Source of the DNA: Candidatus Woesearchaeota archaeon
GTDB taxonomy: Archaea > Nanobdellota > Nanobdellia > Woesearchaeales > GW2011-AR4
Assembly: GCA_018303645.1 (NCBI GenBank)
Contig: JAGVXR010000006.1
Span: forward strand, 1-11,535
Direction: 5' to 3'
DNA length: 11,535 nt
Shown: in pieces, positions 1 through 7,368 of the stretch
How the letters are laid out: each line of letters opens with the position of its first letter
How positions within the stretch are numbered: the first letter of the stretch is position 1
Translations under genes and position numbers: made by a program
Notes under the pieces: model-generated
Database searches by the model: none
Told to the model about the DNA's origin: nothing
The model's input: only the letters and a program-made list of their open reading frames with translations

Positions 1-1
1 G

Positions 2-247
2 AACGGCAAAAATGGGTTTTTGGTTTTGAGCGAGACTTACGCATATTTCCCTGGCTGGGAGGCAAAATCAAGTGCAGGAAAAATTGAGATTTTAAAGGCT
101 AATAATGTCGTCAGCTCTGTGCATATTGATAATATAGACTCAATTACTTTTGAATACAAGCCAAAATCGTTCAAGTATGGGGCATGGATAAGCTCGATAT
201 CGTTTTTAGCGCTTTTATTAATTTTTATTTTAAGAAAATTAAAATGA
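2..247 (+). CDS. C-terminal end of a YfhO-like membrane protein (5' truncated by window)
   Basis: The reading frame is open from base 2, so the start lies outside the window and the TTG at 20 need not be real. The visible 81 residues contain a short beta-rich stretch with the pattern LVLSETYAYFPGWEAK, then a segment ending in ITFEYKPKSFKYG, a single hydrophobic helix of about 18 residues, and a basic tail (RKLK). This arrangement of 'sPGW+a' followed by 'F.Y.P.sf..G' and a last membrane span is what the C-terminus of YfhO-family multi-span proteins looks like; these are linked to surface polymer glycosylation. The stop overlaps the next gene's ATG (ATGA at 244-247), so the two are probably co-translated. 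The substrate cannot be told from the fragment. The family call is fairly good; the exact function is unknown. Confidence 0.6.
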   Translation, partial: NGKNGFLVLSETYAYFPGWEAKSSAGKIEILKANNVVSSVHIDNIDSITFEYKPKSFKYGAWISSISFLALLLIFILRKLK

Positions 248-939
248 TTAACAGAAATAAAGTTATGAGGGCTGCAAGAATATTGGGGTTAATGAGGATT
301 ATTAATTCTGCATCAAACTGCTTCTGGTGGCTTGTAAAAAAATACGGCAGGTTTGCAAAAAAAGACGAGATTGGGATGATATACAGCAAAAAATACTTTG
401 ATATAGAAAATTCCATGACAATACCGACTGCAAAAGAGGTTGTTAAGATCTTAATGGAGGAGTTCGAGCCAAAGTCTGTTGTAGATGTAGGCTGCGGCGC
501 CGGGGTTTACCTGAGGGAATTCCAGAAGAAAGGCGTAAAAATCAAGGGTTACGATGCAAGCAGAAACGCAGCAAAAGACGCTTTTATTGGCAGGTCATTT
601 ATAGAGCTGCAGGACCTGACAAAAGAGCTGAAGGCAAACAAAAAATACGATCTTGTGGTAAGCTTCGAGACCGGGGAGCATATACCTAAGGAATATTCGG
701 GCATTTTTGTAAAAAACATTTCAAAGCTCGGTGACATCGTCGCATTTTCTGCATCGCAGCCCGGCCAGGGAGGAAGGCATCATGTGAATGAGCAGCCTCC
801 ACGCTTCTGGATAAGCATTTTTGAGAAAAATAATTTTAGATATTTTCCTGAAAAAACTGAAAAACTAAGAGAAAAATTCAAAGACAAAAAATGCGTCTGG
901 TGGCTGCAGAAAAATGTGTTAGTGTTTAAAAAATCATGA
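244..939 (+). CDS. class I SAM-dependent methyltransferase
   Basis: This is a soluble 231-residue protein with a Rossmann methyltransferase core. Motif I is VVDVGCGAGVYL (residues 79-90), the acidic end of strand 2 is in GYD (102-104), and a post-motif stretch reads YDLVVSFETGEHIP (135-148). A C-terminal HHVNEQPPRFW (179-189) is typical of small methyltransferases found in glycan and secondary-metabolite clusters. The start at 244 is preferred over an in-frame ATG at 184 because it gives an ATGA overlap with the upstream gene; the 20 extra residues from 184 would be read through that gene's last membrane helix. The basic N-terminal 50 residues carry no known motif. The target is probably a sugar or glycolipid, inferred from context only. 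The gene meets the next one tail to tail, with 3 bases between the stops. Confidence 0.85.
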   Translation: MINRNKVMRAARILGLMRIINSASNCFWWLVKKYGRFAKKDEIGMIYSKKYFDIENSMTIPTAKEVVKILMEEFEPKSVVDVGCGAGVYLREFQKKGVKIKGYDASRNAAKDAFIGRSFIELQDLTKELKANKKYDLVVSFETGEHIPKEYSGIFVKNISKLGDIVAFSASQPGQGGRHHVNEQPPRFWISIFEKNNFRYFPEKTEKLREKFKDKKCVWWLQKNVLVFKKS

Positions 940-944
940 TTTTT
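929..944. terminator. 16-bp perfect palindrome across two convergent stop codons
   Basis: Bases 929-944 read AAAAATCATGATTTTT, a perfect inverted repeat centred between 936 and 937. The TGA of the methyltransferase (937-939) lies inside it, and the TAA of the opposing membrane protein (complement of 943-945) overlaps its edge. Each strand therefore ends in a T-run right at its stop codon. Archaeal transcription can stop at T-runs alone, so this could be a compact bidirectional terminator. It is also short and AT-rich enough to be chance. Confidence 0.35.
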
Positions 945-3447
945 ATAAATCTGCTGGCATGCTTTTTTCAAAATTCCTTGCAAGCAAAAGCAATGAAATG
1001 AAAGAAACCAAGAATAAAATATACAGGAATTTGTTGGTTAGGGGCTGCTCATAAATAATCTCAATTTTATTACCCTTAGCAGTTTCTATCAAAGTAAGAT
1101 CTGTATTTGAATCGTAAGTTTTTAATGAATTTCCACCCATATAAGCTTTCCACATTTTGAAATAATTCATTTTAACAAAAACAAAGTCCCCATTTTCAAA
1201 GTTACCTTGAAAGCTATAATGCTCGTCAGATATTTTTTCTGTTTTTAACACAATAGGCTCCGGCAACGCATTCAACTCGCTTTCGTTATGAATCACAATT
1301 ATTTTTTTGCCAGCAGCGATAAATTTGTTTATTTCTCTTGGAAAAACATGCTTGTAGCCGCTTTCCAAATCATAAAGGGGATTGTCGCTAATGTTGGTAA
1401 TCCCGTAATTTAAGCCATTGTTGATTGGATCAGCTGGATAGGATAAAGTAACTTTTTCAGCAAAAGCTCCTGTGTCTACTTCATAGATATTGAGGCACTG
1501 CGAGGTAAGTGCCAGCTTTACATAATTATTTGAAAAGAAAGGTACCAAGTTTACAGGGCAACCACAAAAATTGACAACTGCGTATTTTGTATTTGTCATT
1601 CTCATAAAATTTTTCCAGTAGATTGGAGGATGATCCAACCTTGGAAGGATTCTGTTGCTCTGCTCAGGGAGCATATGCTTTAATCTCCAGCTTAAAAGGG
1701 ACTGCATTTCCCAGACATTGCCGTCTGACGTGTCCAAGTCAGTTTTGAGCAGTATTTCCGGCACATTTTCGAAATAATTCATGCAATACACAGTAAACCG
1801 ATTATTATCCCTGTCAGGCATATACTGCCTAAAATCTACTGGTATTTCTTTCCTATGCTCATTTCCCATTTCATTGAATATTATTTCCCTGGTAAAATTG
1901 GGCTTGAAAACAGCAAATAAAGAATAAATAATCACTATGCCTGCAATTATAAGCAACATACTGCGAAACGGATTTTTAATTCGCTTAATGGAAAATAGAA
2001 AAAAGAGAACAACAACTGGAGAATTAAAAAATAGCATCCTATCGTACCATATAGCTGATAAAGTATTACTTCTCACTAAAACAAGATAATAAAACAGCAA
2101 ATAAATTCCTATTACAATTGAAAGGTGCTTTAATATCCCGTATTCTTCCGCATCTTTTTTATATAAAACAAAAAATAAATAGATTATTGCTACTATCATG
2201 AAATAGCCGAAAATTTTAGAATAAGGTGTCATTAAAATGCTTGTTATTCCAAGCACGGCTTTTCCAATATTTATTATTGCATTAGAGCTTACGCCCTTGT
2301 TGTACGATATGCCCTTAAGCGTTTCATCAGGAAGATAAACAGCAAGGTTATAGATATAGAATGCTGCCAAACCTATTAAAAGGATTCCAACAAACATCAA
2401 TTTCAAAAGGAAATACCTATTTAAGTTTTTTGATTTAAATGCTGGAATTAAATTTTTTGCATTCCCTAATAAAAAGACAAATAGAAATAAGGAGCTATAC
2501 AGTAAAGATCCTAATCCGAATATCGGATGCTGCAGGCTAACGGCAATGCCCGACAAAAAAATCAGGATGATTTCATTTTCCCCCCTTAAGGTTTTTATCA
2601 TGAGAAACAGGATAAGTGGGATAAGTGCGACAGGAAATATCTTCCTGATAAATGTAGTATTCATGGTCGTAGGAAATGCTGTCATGTAAAGCAATAAAAC
2701 GCCGAAAAAAGACAGGCTCTCCCTTATTTTTGCAGCTCTAAAGCTTAAATAAGCCCCTAAAAGCATAAAAATAGAAAACAATATCTGCAGATTGGCGATA
2801 TCTTTGTGATAGTCTTCATTAAAAACATTCAACAAATTAGTTACTGCCATCCTATAATAGGTAACTGCCGATTCCAATGGAATTTGCGGAACCCCGACAA
2901 AGAAATCCTCATTCCAATGGTAGATTGTGTTGTATTTTAACAATTCGTTTTTTATCTTCAAGCCGAGATAAGACTCCAAAGGCCCATCTTCCCTGGGCAA
3001 GTAATCTCCAGTCAGATATATGCTAAAAAATATGACAGAAATAACGGCTATGGCGCCTACAAAGAATAAGTCAATATTTTGGGTATATGCTTCTTTTTTG
3101 AAGTATACAGAAAATTTCTTGAAATGCAATGCTATAACAATCAGAGGCAAAATTATGAATAATAAAAATAGCATCCACGGATAGATTTTTAATGAAAAAA
3201 TTTTAAGTATTTGCACAAACACAAAAACATATGTTGTGAGCATAACCGAAATTAAAATTCCTTCCAACAAGCTTCTTTTTTCATTATAAAAAAAGCTCAA
3301 GTATAAGGCAAGCCCGGAAAGAGAGGATATTAAAAAAAGCACAAGAAGATTGGGAGCATATAAAATCAATCCAAATAATAAAATCAGCCCTATTATGTTC
3401 AAAAAAAAGTTAAAATTGCTTTTTTTAAAGCTAAATGAGGTTTTCAT
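943..3447 (-). CDS. large multi-span YfhO / GT-C-like membrane glycosyltransferase
   Basis: This 834-residue membrane protein has about 15-17 predicted spans between residues 14 and 514, a large extracytoplasmic domain (about 515-803), one last span (804-823) and a short tail. After about five spans comes a loop with TGDYLPREDGP (146-156), an acidic loop in the place where GT-C enzymes hold the catalytic Asp. A membrane-embedded QHP (306-308) matches a conserved His in the two GT-C-like proteins further on. The C-terminal domain has FVFVKMNYFKMWKAYMGG (755-772), the 'YFpgWkAy.dG' module of YfhO. It likely transfers a lipid-linked sugar to a surface glycan outside the membrane. It lies 23 bases after the GT2 gene on the same strand, so the donor-making enzyme and this transferase are probably one operon. 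No clear ribosome binding site precedes the ATG. The PF10131 (PTPS-related) family is a related alternative call. Confidence 0.7.
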   Translation of the reverse strand: MKTSFSFKKSNFNFFLNIIGLILLFGLILYAPNLLVLFLISSLSGLALYLSFFYNEKRSLLEGILISVMLTTYVFVFVQILKIFSLKIYPWMLFLLFIILPLIVIALHFKKFSVYFKKEAYTQNIDLFFVGAIAVISVIFFSIYLTGDYLPREDGPLESYLGLKIKNELLKYNTIYHWNEDFFVGVPQIPLESAVTYYRMAVTNLLNVFNEDYHKDIANLQILFSIFMLLGAYLSFRAAKIRESLSFFGVLLLYMTAFPTTMNTTFIRKIFPVALIPLILFLMIKTLRGENEIILIFLSGIAVSLQHPIFGLGSLLYSSLFLFVFLLGNAKNLIPAFKSKNLNRYFLLKLMFVGILLIGLAAFYIYNLAVYLPDETLKGISYNKGVSSNAIINIGKAVLGITSILMTPYSKIFGYFMIVAIIYLFFVLYKKDAEEYGILKHLSIVIGIYLLFYYLVLVRSNTLSAIWYDRMLFFNSPVVVLFFLFSIKRIKNPFRSMLLIIAGIVIIYSLFAVFKPNFTREIIFNEMGNEHRKEIPVDFRQYMPDRDNNRFTVYCMNYFENVPEILLKTDLDTSDGNVWEMQSLLSWRLKHMLPEQSNRILPRLDHPPIYWKNFMRMTNTKYAVVNFCGCPVNLVPFFSNNYVKLALTSQCLNIYEVDTGAFAEKVTLSYPADPINNGLNYGITNISDNPLYDLESGYKHVFPREINKFIAAGKKIIVIHNESELNALPEPIVLKTEKISDEHYSFQGNFENGDFVFVKMNYFKMWKAYMGGNSLKTYDSNTDLTLIETAKGNKIEIIYEQPLTNKFLYILFLVSFISLLLLARNFEKSMPADL

Positions 3448-3470
3448 TCTTTAACTAATGGGATACAAAT

Positions 3471-4193
3471 CTAAATATAAAAAGATTTCCTATGCTCCAA
3501 GATGTAGCTTATCATTTTTAATTCTCTTTTAAGGTCAAAAGTGCTGGTTTTTCCATAATGCCATTTTACTGGAAACTCCACTATTTTGTATGGTTTTTTT
3601 TGCGCCCTGAGCAATAATTCAGCATCCCAGAACCAGCCCCTGATAAATTTTTTGTCGTAACCCATTTCCTTGACTAAGTCCAGAATAACGTGCCTTTTAA
3701 ATGCCTTGAATCCGCATTGGTGGTCGTAAATCCTTGAATGAAAAAAGAGCTGCAAAAAGGCATTGTAAAAATAGCTTACAGCCCTTCTGCTAAAATTTCT
3801 TTTGATATAAGAGCCCTTAACATACCTGCTTCCTATGGAAATGTCTGCACCTTTTTCTATCTCGTCAAAAAGCCTTTTTGTATGGCTAAGATCTGTAGAT
3901 AAATCCATATCTATGAATGCTATTGTATCCCCTTTTGCGAATTTAAAGCTTTTGGCAAGGTTTTCCCTCCTTGAAGGGCCGTTGCTATACCTTAAATAGC
4001 GGATTTTATTGTTTTTTTTGCAGATTCTTCTGCAGATTGATTGCGAGCCGTCATTGCTGTTATCATCGACAATAAATAGCTCAAAATTTTTTGTGATTTT
4101 GCTCAGGGTGTGGTAAATTTCAGAAATGTTCTTTTCCAATATTTTTCCCTCATTATATATTGGGATAAAAAGCGATATTTTTTTTGGTTTCAT
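3471..4193 (-). CDS. GT2 glycosyltransferase, dolichyl-phosphate glucosyltransferase (ALG5/DPM1)-like
   Basis: This is a GT-A fold family 2 enzyme of 240 residues from the preferred ATG. In order it shows SLFIPIYNEG (N-terminal nucleotide-binding strand), FIVDDNSNDGS, the DXD-type IAFIDMDLSTD, IGSRYVKGS, DHQCGFKAFKR and WFWDAELLLRA. The DLST and DHQCGFK motifs are those of ALG5-type dolichyl-phosphate glucose synthases rather than Dpm1. It has no C-terminal membrane helices, so it acts at the cytoplasmic membrane face and makes polyprenyl-phosphate sugar. An upstream in-frame ATG at 4226 adds 11 residues (MSSISLLAADK). It is disfavoured because a TATA-like box at 4234-4243 would place the transcript start near 4213, downstream of that ATG. 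The large membrane protein that follows is a plausible user of the product. The sugar itself, glucose or other, is not certain. Confidence 0.85.
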   Translation of the reverse strand: MKPKKISLFIPIYNEGKILEKNISEIYHTLSKITKNFELFIVDDNSNDGSQSICRRICKKNNKIRYLRYSNGPSRRENLAKSFKFAKGDTIAFIDMDLSTDLSHTKRLFDEIEKGADISIGSRYVKGSYIKRNFSRRAVSYFYNAFLQLFFHSRIYDHQCGFKAFKRHVILDLVKEMGYDKKFIRGWFWDAELLLRAQKKPYKIVEFPVKWHYGKTSTFDLKRELKMISYILEHRKSFYI

Positions 4194-4233
4194 TTTATCA
4201 GCAGCCAATAAGCTTATTGAGGACATTCAATAC

Positions 4234-4243
4234 TTATTTATAA
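4234..4243 (-). promoter_or_regulatory. archaeal TATA box for the GT2/YfhO-like operon
   Basis: On the minus strand the sequence reads GTTATAAATAAG, a good archaeal TATA element. With the usual spacing of about 25-26 bases from box centre to start site, transcription would begin near 4213. This leaves a leader of about 20 nt before the ATG at 4193 and excludes the ATG at 4226. Confidence 0.55.
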
Positions 4244-4276
4244 CTTTTGTGTATACATTCTGGAAGCCCATAGCAA

Positions 4277-4287
4277 AATTTAAATAG
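4277..4287 (+). promoter_or_regulatory. archaeal TATA box for the epimerase operon
   Basis: AATTTAAATAG, preceded by purine- and A-rich AGCAAA that could act as a BRE. The box centre lies about 49 bases before the ATG at 4331. This predicts a start site near 4308 and a leader of about 23 nt that carries a GAGG ribosome binding site. Confidence 0.55.
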
Positions 4288-4300
4288 TGCTGAATAGCAC
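4287..4300 (+). promoter_or_regulatory. GTGCT-GAAT-AGCAC inverted repeat, possible operator
   Basis: A perfect 5-bp dyad with a 4-nt spacer sits directly downstream of the TATA box and upstream of the predicted start site of the epimerase operon. A DNA-binding repressor bound there would block polymerase loading. No regulator gene is seen in the window, and a 5-bp arm can arise by chance. Confidence 0.25.
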
Positions 4301-4319
4301 CAAAATCAGATAATTTAGT

Positions 4320-4323
4320 GAGG
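4320..4323 (+). promoter_or_regulatory. ribosome binding site (GAGG) of the epimerase gene
   Basis: GAGG within GTGAGGG (4318-4324) lies 7 bases before the ATG at 4331, a good Shine-Dalgarno distance. It supports that start, which also gives the canonical SDR N-terminus. Confidence 0.55.
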
Positions 4324-4330
4324 GATTGTA

Positions 4331-5368
4331 ATGAATGTTTTAATAACTGGCGGCTGCGGCTTTATAGGATTTAATTTGTCTATGTTTCTCAGGAAAAAAG
4401 GCTTCAGCGTTGTTGCCATGGACAACTTAGTCAGGAAAGGGGTTGAAATATCAAGGGATATTCTTGAAGACAACGACATCAGGTTTGTGCATGGCGATGT
4501 GAGAAACATCGAGGATTTCAGCAATGTGGACAAAAAGATTGACATTATACTGAATACTGCCGCGGAGCCTTCAGCCATTGAAGGCTACAAAAACCCTTAC
4601 TTTGACTTTACCAACAACTTTTTGTCCGTTGTGAATGTGCTTGAGCTTGCAAGGAAAAACAGGATAAAGGTGATACAATGGAGCACAAACAAGGTCTATT
4701 GTGGGGATAAGGTAAACAGTATAAAAAGAAAGGAGCTTGAAACAAGGTTTGAGTTTGACGATGAAAACTACAATGATGGCATTGACGAAAGTTTTTCTGT
4801 TGACGGCAATGACCATTCTATTTATGGCCTGACAAAGCTTTCTGCCGACCTGTTCTGCCAGGAATATGCAAGGGCATTTGATCTAAACATAATTATAAAC
4901 AGGTTTTCCTGCCTCGCAGGAGAGTGGCAATGGGGCCTGCCAAAGCAAGGCTGGTTCAGCTGGTGGCCAATTGCATTTGCATATAATTTTCCAATTTCAT
5001 ACATTGGCTGGAAAGGCAAGCAACTGAGAGACATCCTTTATGTAAAAGATATATGCGAGCTGATATTAAAGCAAATTGAAGGCATAGATGATTTTAAAGG
5101 GGAAGTTTTTAATGTCGGTGGCGGCATTAAAAATACAATGTCTTTGATGGAAGCGACAGATTACCTGGAAAATAAATTCGGGTTTAAGCCTGAAATAAAA
5201 TTTGAGGAAAGGCCAAGAAGGGCTGACCAATGCGTTTTTGTGAATAATATCGGCAAAGTATCGTCAACGTTTAACTGGGAGCCGAAAGTAAATCCTGAAT
5301 CTGCAATGGATAATATTTCGGGGTGGGTACGGGAAAATAAGGAATTGCTGGATAAGGTTTACAAATAA
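4331..5368 (+). CDS. NAD-dependent sugar epimerase, CDP-paratose 2-epimerase (TyvE)-like
   Basis: This is an extended short-chain dehydrogenase of 345 residues, the normal length for nucleotide-sugar epimerases. The NAD-binding motif is MNVLITGGCGFIG (residues 1-13), followed by VHGDVRN (53-59) and NTAAEPSA (75-82). The catalytic region holds WSTNKVYC (117-124) and the YxxxK pair in YGLTK (Tyr165, Lys169). The set STNKVY, KQGW, GKQLRDILYVKD (229-240) and EVFNVGGG (258-265) is the pattern of CDP-paratose/CDP-tyvelose 2-epimerases more than of UDP-glucose 4-epimerases. Trp/Phe-rich insertions around 198-212 probably shape the sugar pocket. It likely makes an unusual nucleotide sugar for this locus. 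No CDP-glucose dehydratase or related enzyme is visible, so the substrate is unproven. It leads an operon with the next two genes; the gap to the next ATG is 16 bases. Confidence 0.8.
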   Translation: MNVLITGGCGFIGFNLSMFLRKKGFSVVAMDNLVRKGVEISRDILEDNDIRFVHGDVRNIEDFSNVDKKIDIILNTAAEPSAIEGYKNPYFDFTNNFLSVVNVLELARKNRIKVIQWSTNKVYCGDKVNSIKRKELETRFEFDDENYNDGIDESFSVDGNDHSIYGLTKLSADLFCQEYARAFDLNIIINRFSCLAGEWQWGLPKQGWFSWWPIAFAYNFPISYIGWKGKQLRDILYVKDICELILKQIEGIDDFKGEVFNVGGGIKNTMSLMEATDYLENKFGFKPEIKFEERPRRADQCVFVNNIGKVSSTFNWEPKVNPESAMDNISGWVRENKELLDKVYK

Positions 5369-5384
5369 TTTTTGATTTATAATT

Positions 5385-7028
5385 ATGAAATTGTCTGTTT
5401 TGTTAGAAAATTCATACTTAGTTTTGATATTTTCAGCCCTATTGCTGATAGGGAATGCCAATTTATGGGATTATAAGCTGTCTCATGAATTTCCTTATGG
5501 ATATTTAGCTTCTGATGCTTTCCAGCATCAGGCAAGGGCAGAGGCAATAAAGGATGCTGGAAATTTCAGGTTTGAGGCAAATTACATATCCCACGGCTTT
5601 GAAAATGCTGTTGGGAGGTACCCCCCCATAATTTACCATCTTGCGGTTATATTTTCTTATTTAACTAAATTGGAGGTTTATGATTCAATTTATTTTATTG
5701 TATTTTTCCTTGCTTCCCTATCTGCAATAATAATGTATTTTGTGATTAAAGGGTTAAATAAGAATGTTGCCTTACTTTCTTTGCCTTTGTCCTTATTGAT
5801 ATTTTCAAGCCCTAATTATATTGGATTCACTTGGGGTCATTGGCCTTCAATGCTGGGGCAGTTTTTCCTTATAGCGCTTTTTTGGAGCTTTTATAGAATG
5901 GAAATGGAAAAATCATTTTTGCTGGTTGGAATTTTTTTGAGTGCAATAATTTTGACTCATACCTCAGAGCTTATATTTGGCCTATTTTTTATTTTTGTTT
6001 TTTTCATGGTGGGCTTGTTATTTAAAAGAATTGACCTTAAAGACGGAAAAAACCTGGCTTTTGGTATTATTTTAGCATTGATAATCTCATTTTATTATTT
6101 GATAATATTCAGATACAGCTGGTTTATTGAGCAGCCGTATTCTTTTGCCGTAAAGCCCCTCTGGGAAGGAAACCCGGGATTTTATTTAGCGAATTTCCAG
6201 CTATTACTGGTTTTTATTTTAATCGGGATAGTTTTTTCGTTAGCGAAGATAAAATATATGCATATAGCTTTTCTGGCAGGAGTAGGTATGCTTATAATGG
6301 GCTATGGAAACTACTTTGGCTTTGATGTAAGGGCTTTTCAATTAAGGTTTTTATGGCCGATTTACCTTTCTGCATTTTTCGGTTTCGGAATTTACAGCAT
6401 TTTAAAATTTTTTATAAAAAAATGGAACCTGATTTATTCCGTCTCATTGGGTATTGTTTTTCTGGTGATTTTTTCAGGCCTGATTAAAATTCCATTTATT
6501 CCGGGCTATCAAAAATTAACAACGCAGGGGATAATGGACAGTTTTCATTGGGAAGCCTTAAAGTGGCTGAGCGAAAAAACCCCTGAAAATTCTAAATTAT
6601 ACTTCTTTTATGGCGATATTTATAACCAGGATGCTTTGCTCAGGAATTCAAAAAGAGTGCATTTCCAAGTTGATCCAAATGATTTTATTGAGAATATAAA
6701 TAACAGGAGAATATCCAGGGAATATGTTACAGAGCTTCCCGGGGATGGCGGCGGAGGCATAGTTTACAGAAAATCCCCATTTTCATTCGGGGAATACCAA
6801 AAAGAGAATGAGCAGGGGTATTTTTTCGGAAAAAAGGACATTTGCGAATTTGACTATTACGTTTTTGATAAGGCATCAAGGCAGCAGGCTTTGGCGCAGT
6901 ATAATTTATTAATAGCCAATGAACTGCTGAAAAATAACTTTACAAGCGTGGCTTTTGAAAACCATGTTCTGGTAATACTAAAAAACAACAATGTAGGGGC
7001 TGATTGCATTGAAGAAAGAAGCTTTTAA
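5385..7028 (+). CDS. GT-C-like multi-span membrane glycosyltransferase (module A)
   Basis: This 547-residue protein has a first span (about 10-26), a loop with FPYGYLASDAFQHQAR (36-51), about nine to ten further spans to residue 373, and a soluble extracytoplasmic C-terminal domain (about 380-547). Asp44 and His48 in SDAFQH fit the first-loop catalytic acid of GT-C enzymes. Further conserved marks are RYPPIIYH (78-85), TWGHWP (149-154) and LTHTSE (190-195). The tail begins with HWEALKWLSEKTPENSKL, a common feature of GT39-like proteins. The minus-strand protein at 7705-9330 shares nearly all of these, including WG.WP at the same residue number. It lacks the WWDYG motif of the oligosaccharyltransferase STT3. 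Its likely job is to transfer sugar from a polyprenyl-phosphate donor outside the membrane. No Shine-Dalgarno is seen; the ATG lies 16 bases after the epimerase stop. It overlaps the next gene by 20 bases. Confidence 0.7.
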   Translation: MKLSVLLENSYLVLIFSALLLIGNANLWDYKLSHEFPYGYLASDAFQHQARAEAIKDAGNFRFEANYISHGFENAVGRYPPIIYHLAVIFSYLTKLEVYDSIYFIVFFLASLSAIIMYFVIKGLNKNVALLSLPLSLLIFSSPNYIGFTWGHWPSMLGQFFLIALFWSFYRMEMEKSFLLVGIFLSAIILTHTSELIFGLFFIFVFFMVGLLFKRIDLKDGKNLAFGIILALIISFYYLIIFRYSWFIEQPYSFAVKPLWEGNPGFYLANFQLLLVFILIGIVFSLAKIKYMHIAFLAGVGMLIMGYGNYFGFDVRAFQLRFLWPIYLSAFFGFGIYSILKFFIKKWNLIYSVSLGIVFLVIFSGLIKIPFIPGYQKLTTQGIMDSFHWEALKWLSEKTPENSKLYFFYGDIYNQDALLRNSKRVHFQVDPNDFIENINNRRISREYVTELPGDGGGGIVYRKSPFSFGEYQKENEQGYFFGKKDICEFDYYVFDKASRQQALAQYNLLIANELLKNNFTSVAFENHVLVILKNNNVGADCIEERSF

Positions 7029-7368
7029 TGAATTAAAGAGGGAATCAATTTATATTGGAGCATTATTTATAATCTTTTTGATAATATTCAAAATAATATT
7101 TTTTAAAGAAAGTTTTTTTATTGTTTTAAGGGCGGTATTCTCTATTTTCTGGCTCTTTGTTTTTCCAGGGTATTCTATTATGCTTTACTGGAATGATAAG
7201 CTTGATTTTGCTGAAAGATTGGTCATTGGAGTTGCTTTGAGCGCTGCAGTGATAGGAATTAGTAGCTATTACATCGGGCTTATTGGGCTGAATGTCAAGT
7301 ACCATAGTATTTTGCTGCCAATAATTTTGATTTCCTCGGGAATATTTCTCTTCAGTAGAAAAAAATAA
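7009..7368 (+). CDS. small DUF1616-like membrane protein (module A)
   Basis: This 119-residue protein has about four membrane spans (14-33, 37-60, 70-93, 100-116). The core FWLFVFPGYSIMLYW (47-61), then LDFAERLVIGVALSAA (65-80) and a following Gly-rich helix match the DUF1616 pattern of 'lPGY....lf....l...ERl.lg.glSl.v'. DUF1616 function is unknown; members occur in archaea, often near glycosyltransferases. The start is taken as TTG at 7009. No in-frame ATG or GTG lies before the first span, and the upstream in-frame stop is at 6994. A weak GGGG (6996-6999) lies 9 bases ahead. The ATG at 7028 is out of frame. The gene overlaps the GT-C-like gene by 20 bases, so the two are translationally coupled and may act together. 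It ends 17 bases from the opposing small gene. Confidence 0.65.
   Translation: MKKEAFNELKRESIYIGALFIIFLIIFKIIFFKESFFIVLRAVFSIFWLFVFPGYSIMLYWNDKLDFAERLVIGVALSAAVIGISSYYIGLIGLNVKYHSILLPIILISSGIFLFSRKK

Noticed and set aside
184..243. Longer N-terminus for the methyltransferase (ATG at 184)
   Set aside because: The 20 extra residues are read out of frame through the preceding gene's final membrane helix and look like no methyltransferase N-terminus; the ATGA overlap at 244-247 is a better start.
7028..7030. ATG at the module A junction as start of the small gene
   Set aside because: It is out of frame with the DUF1616-like protein and is followed directly by a stop (ATG AAT TAA).
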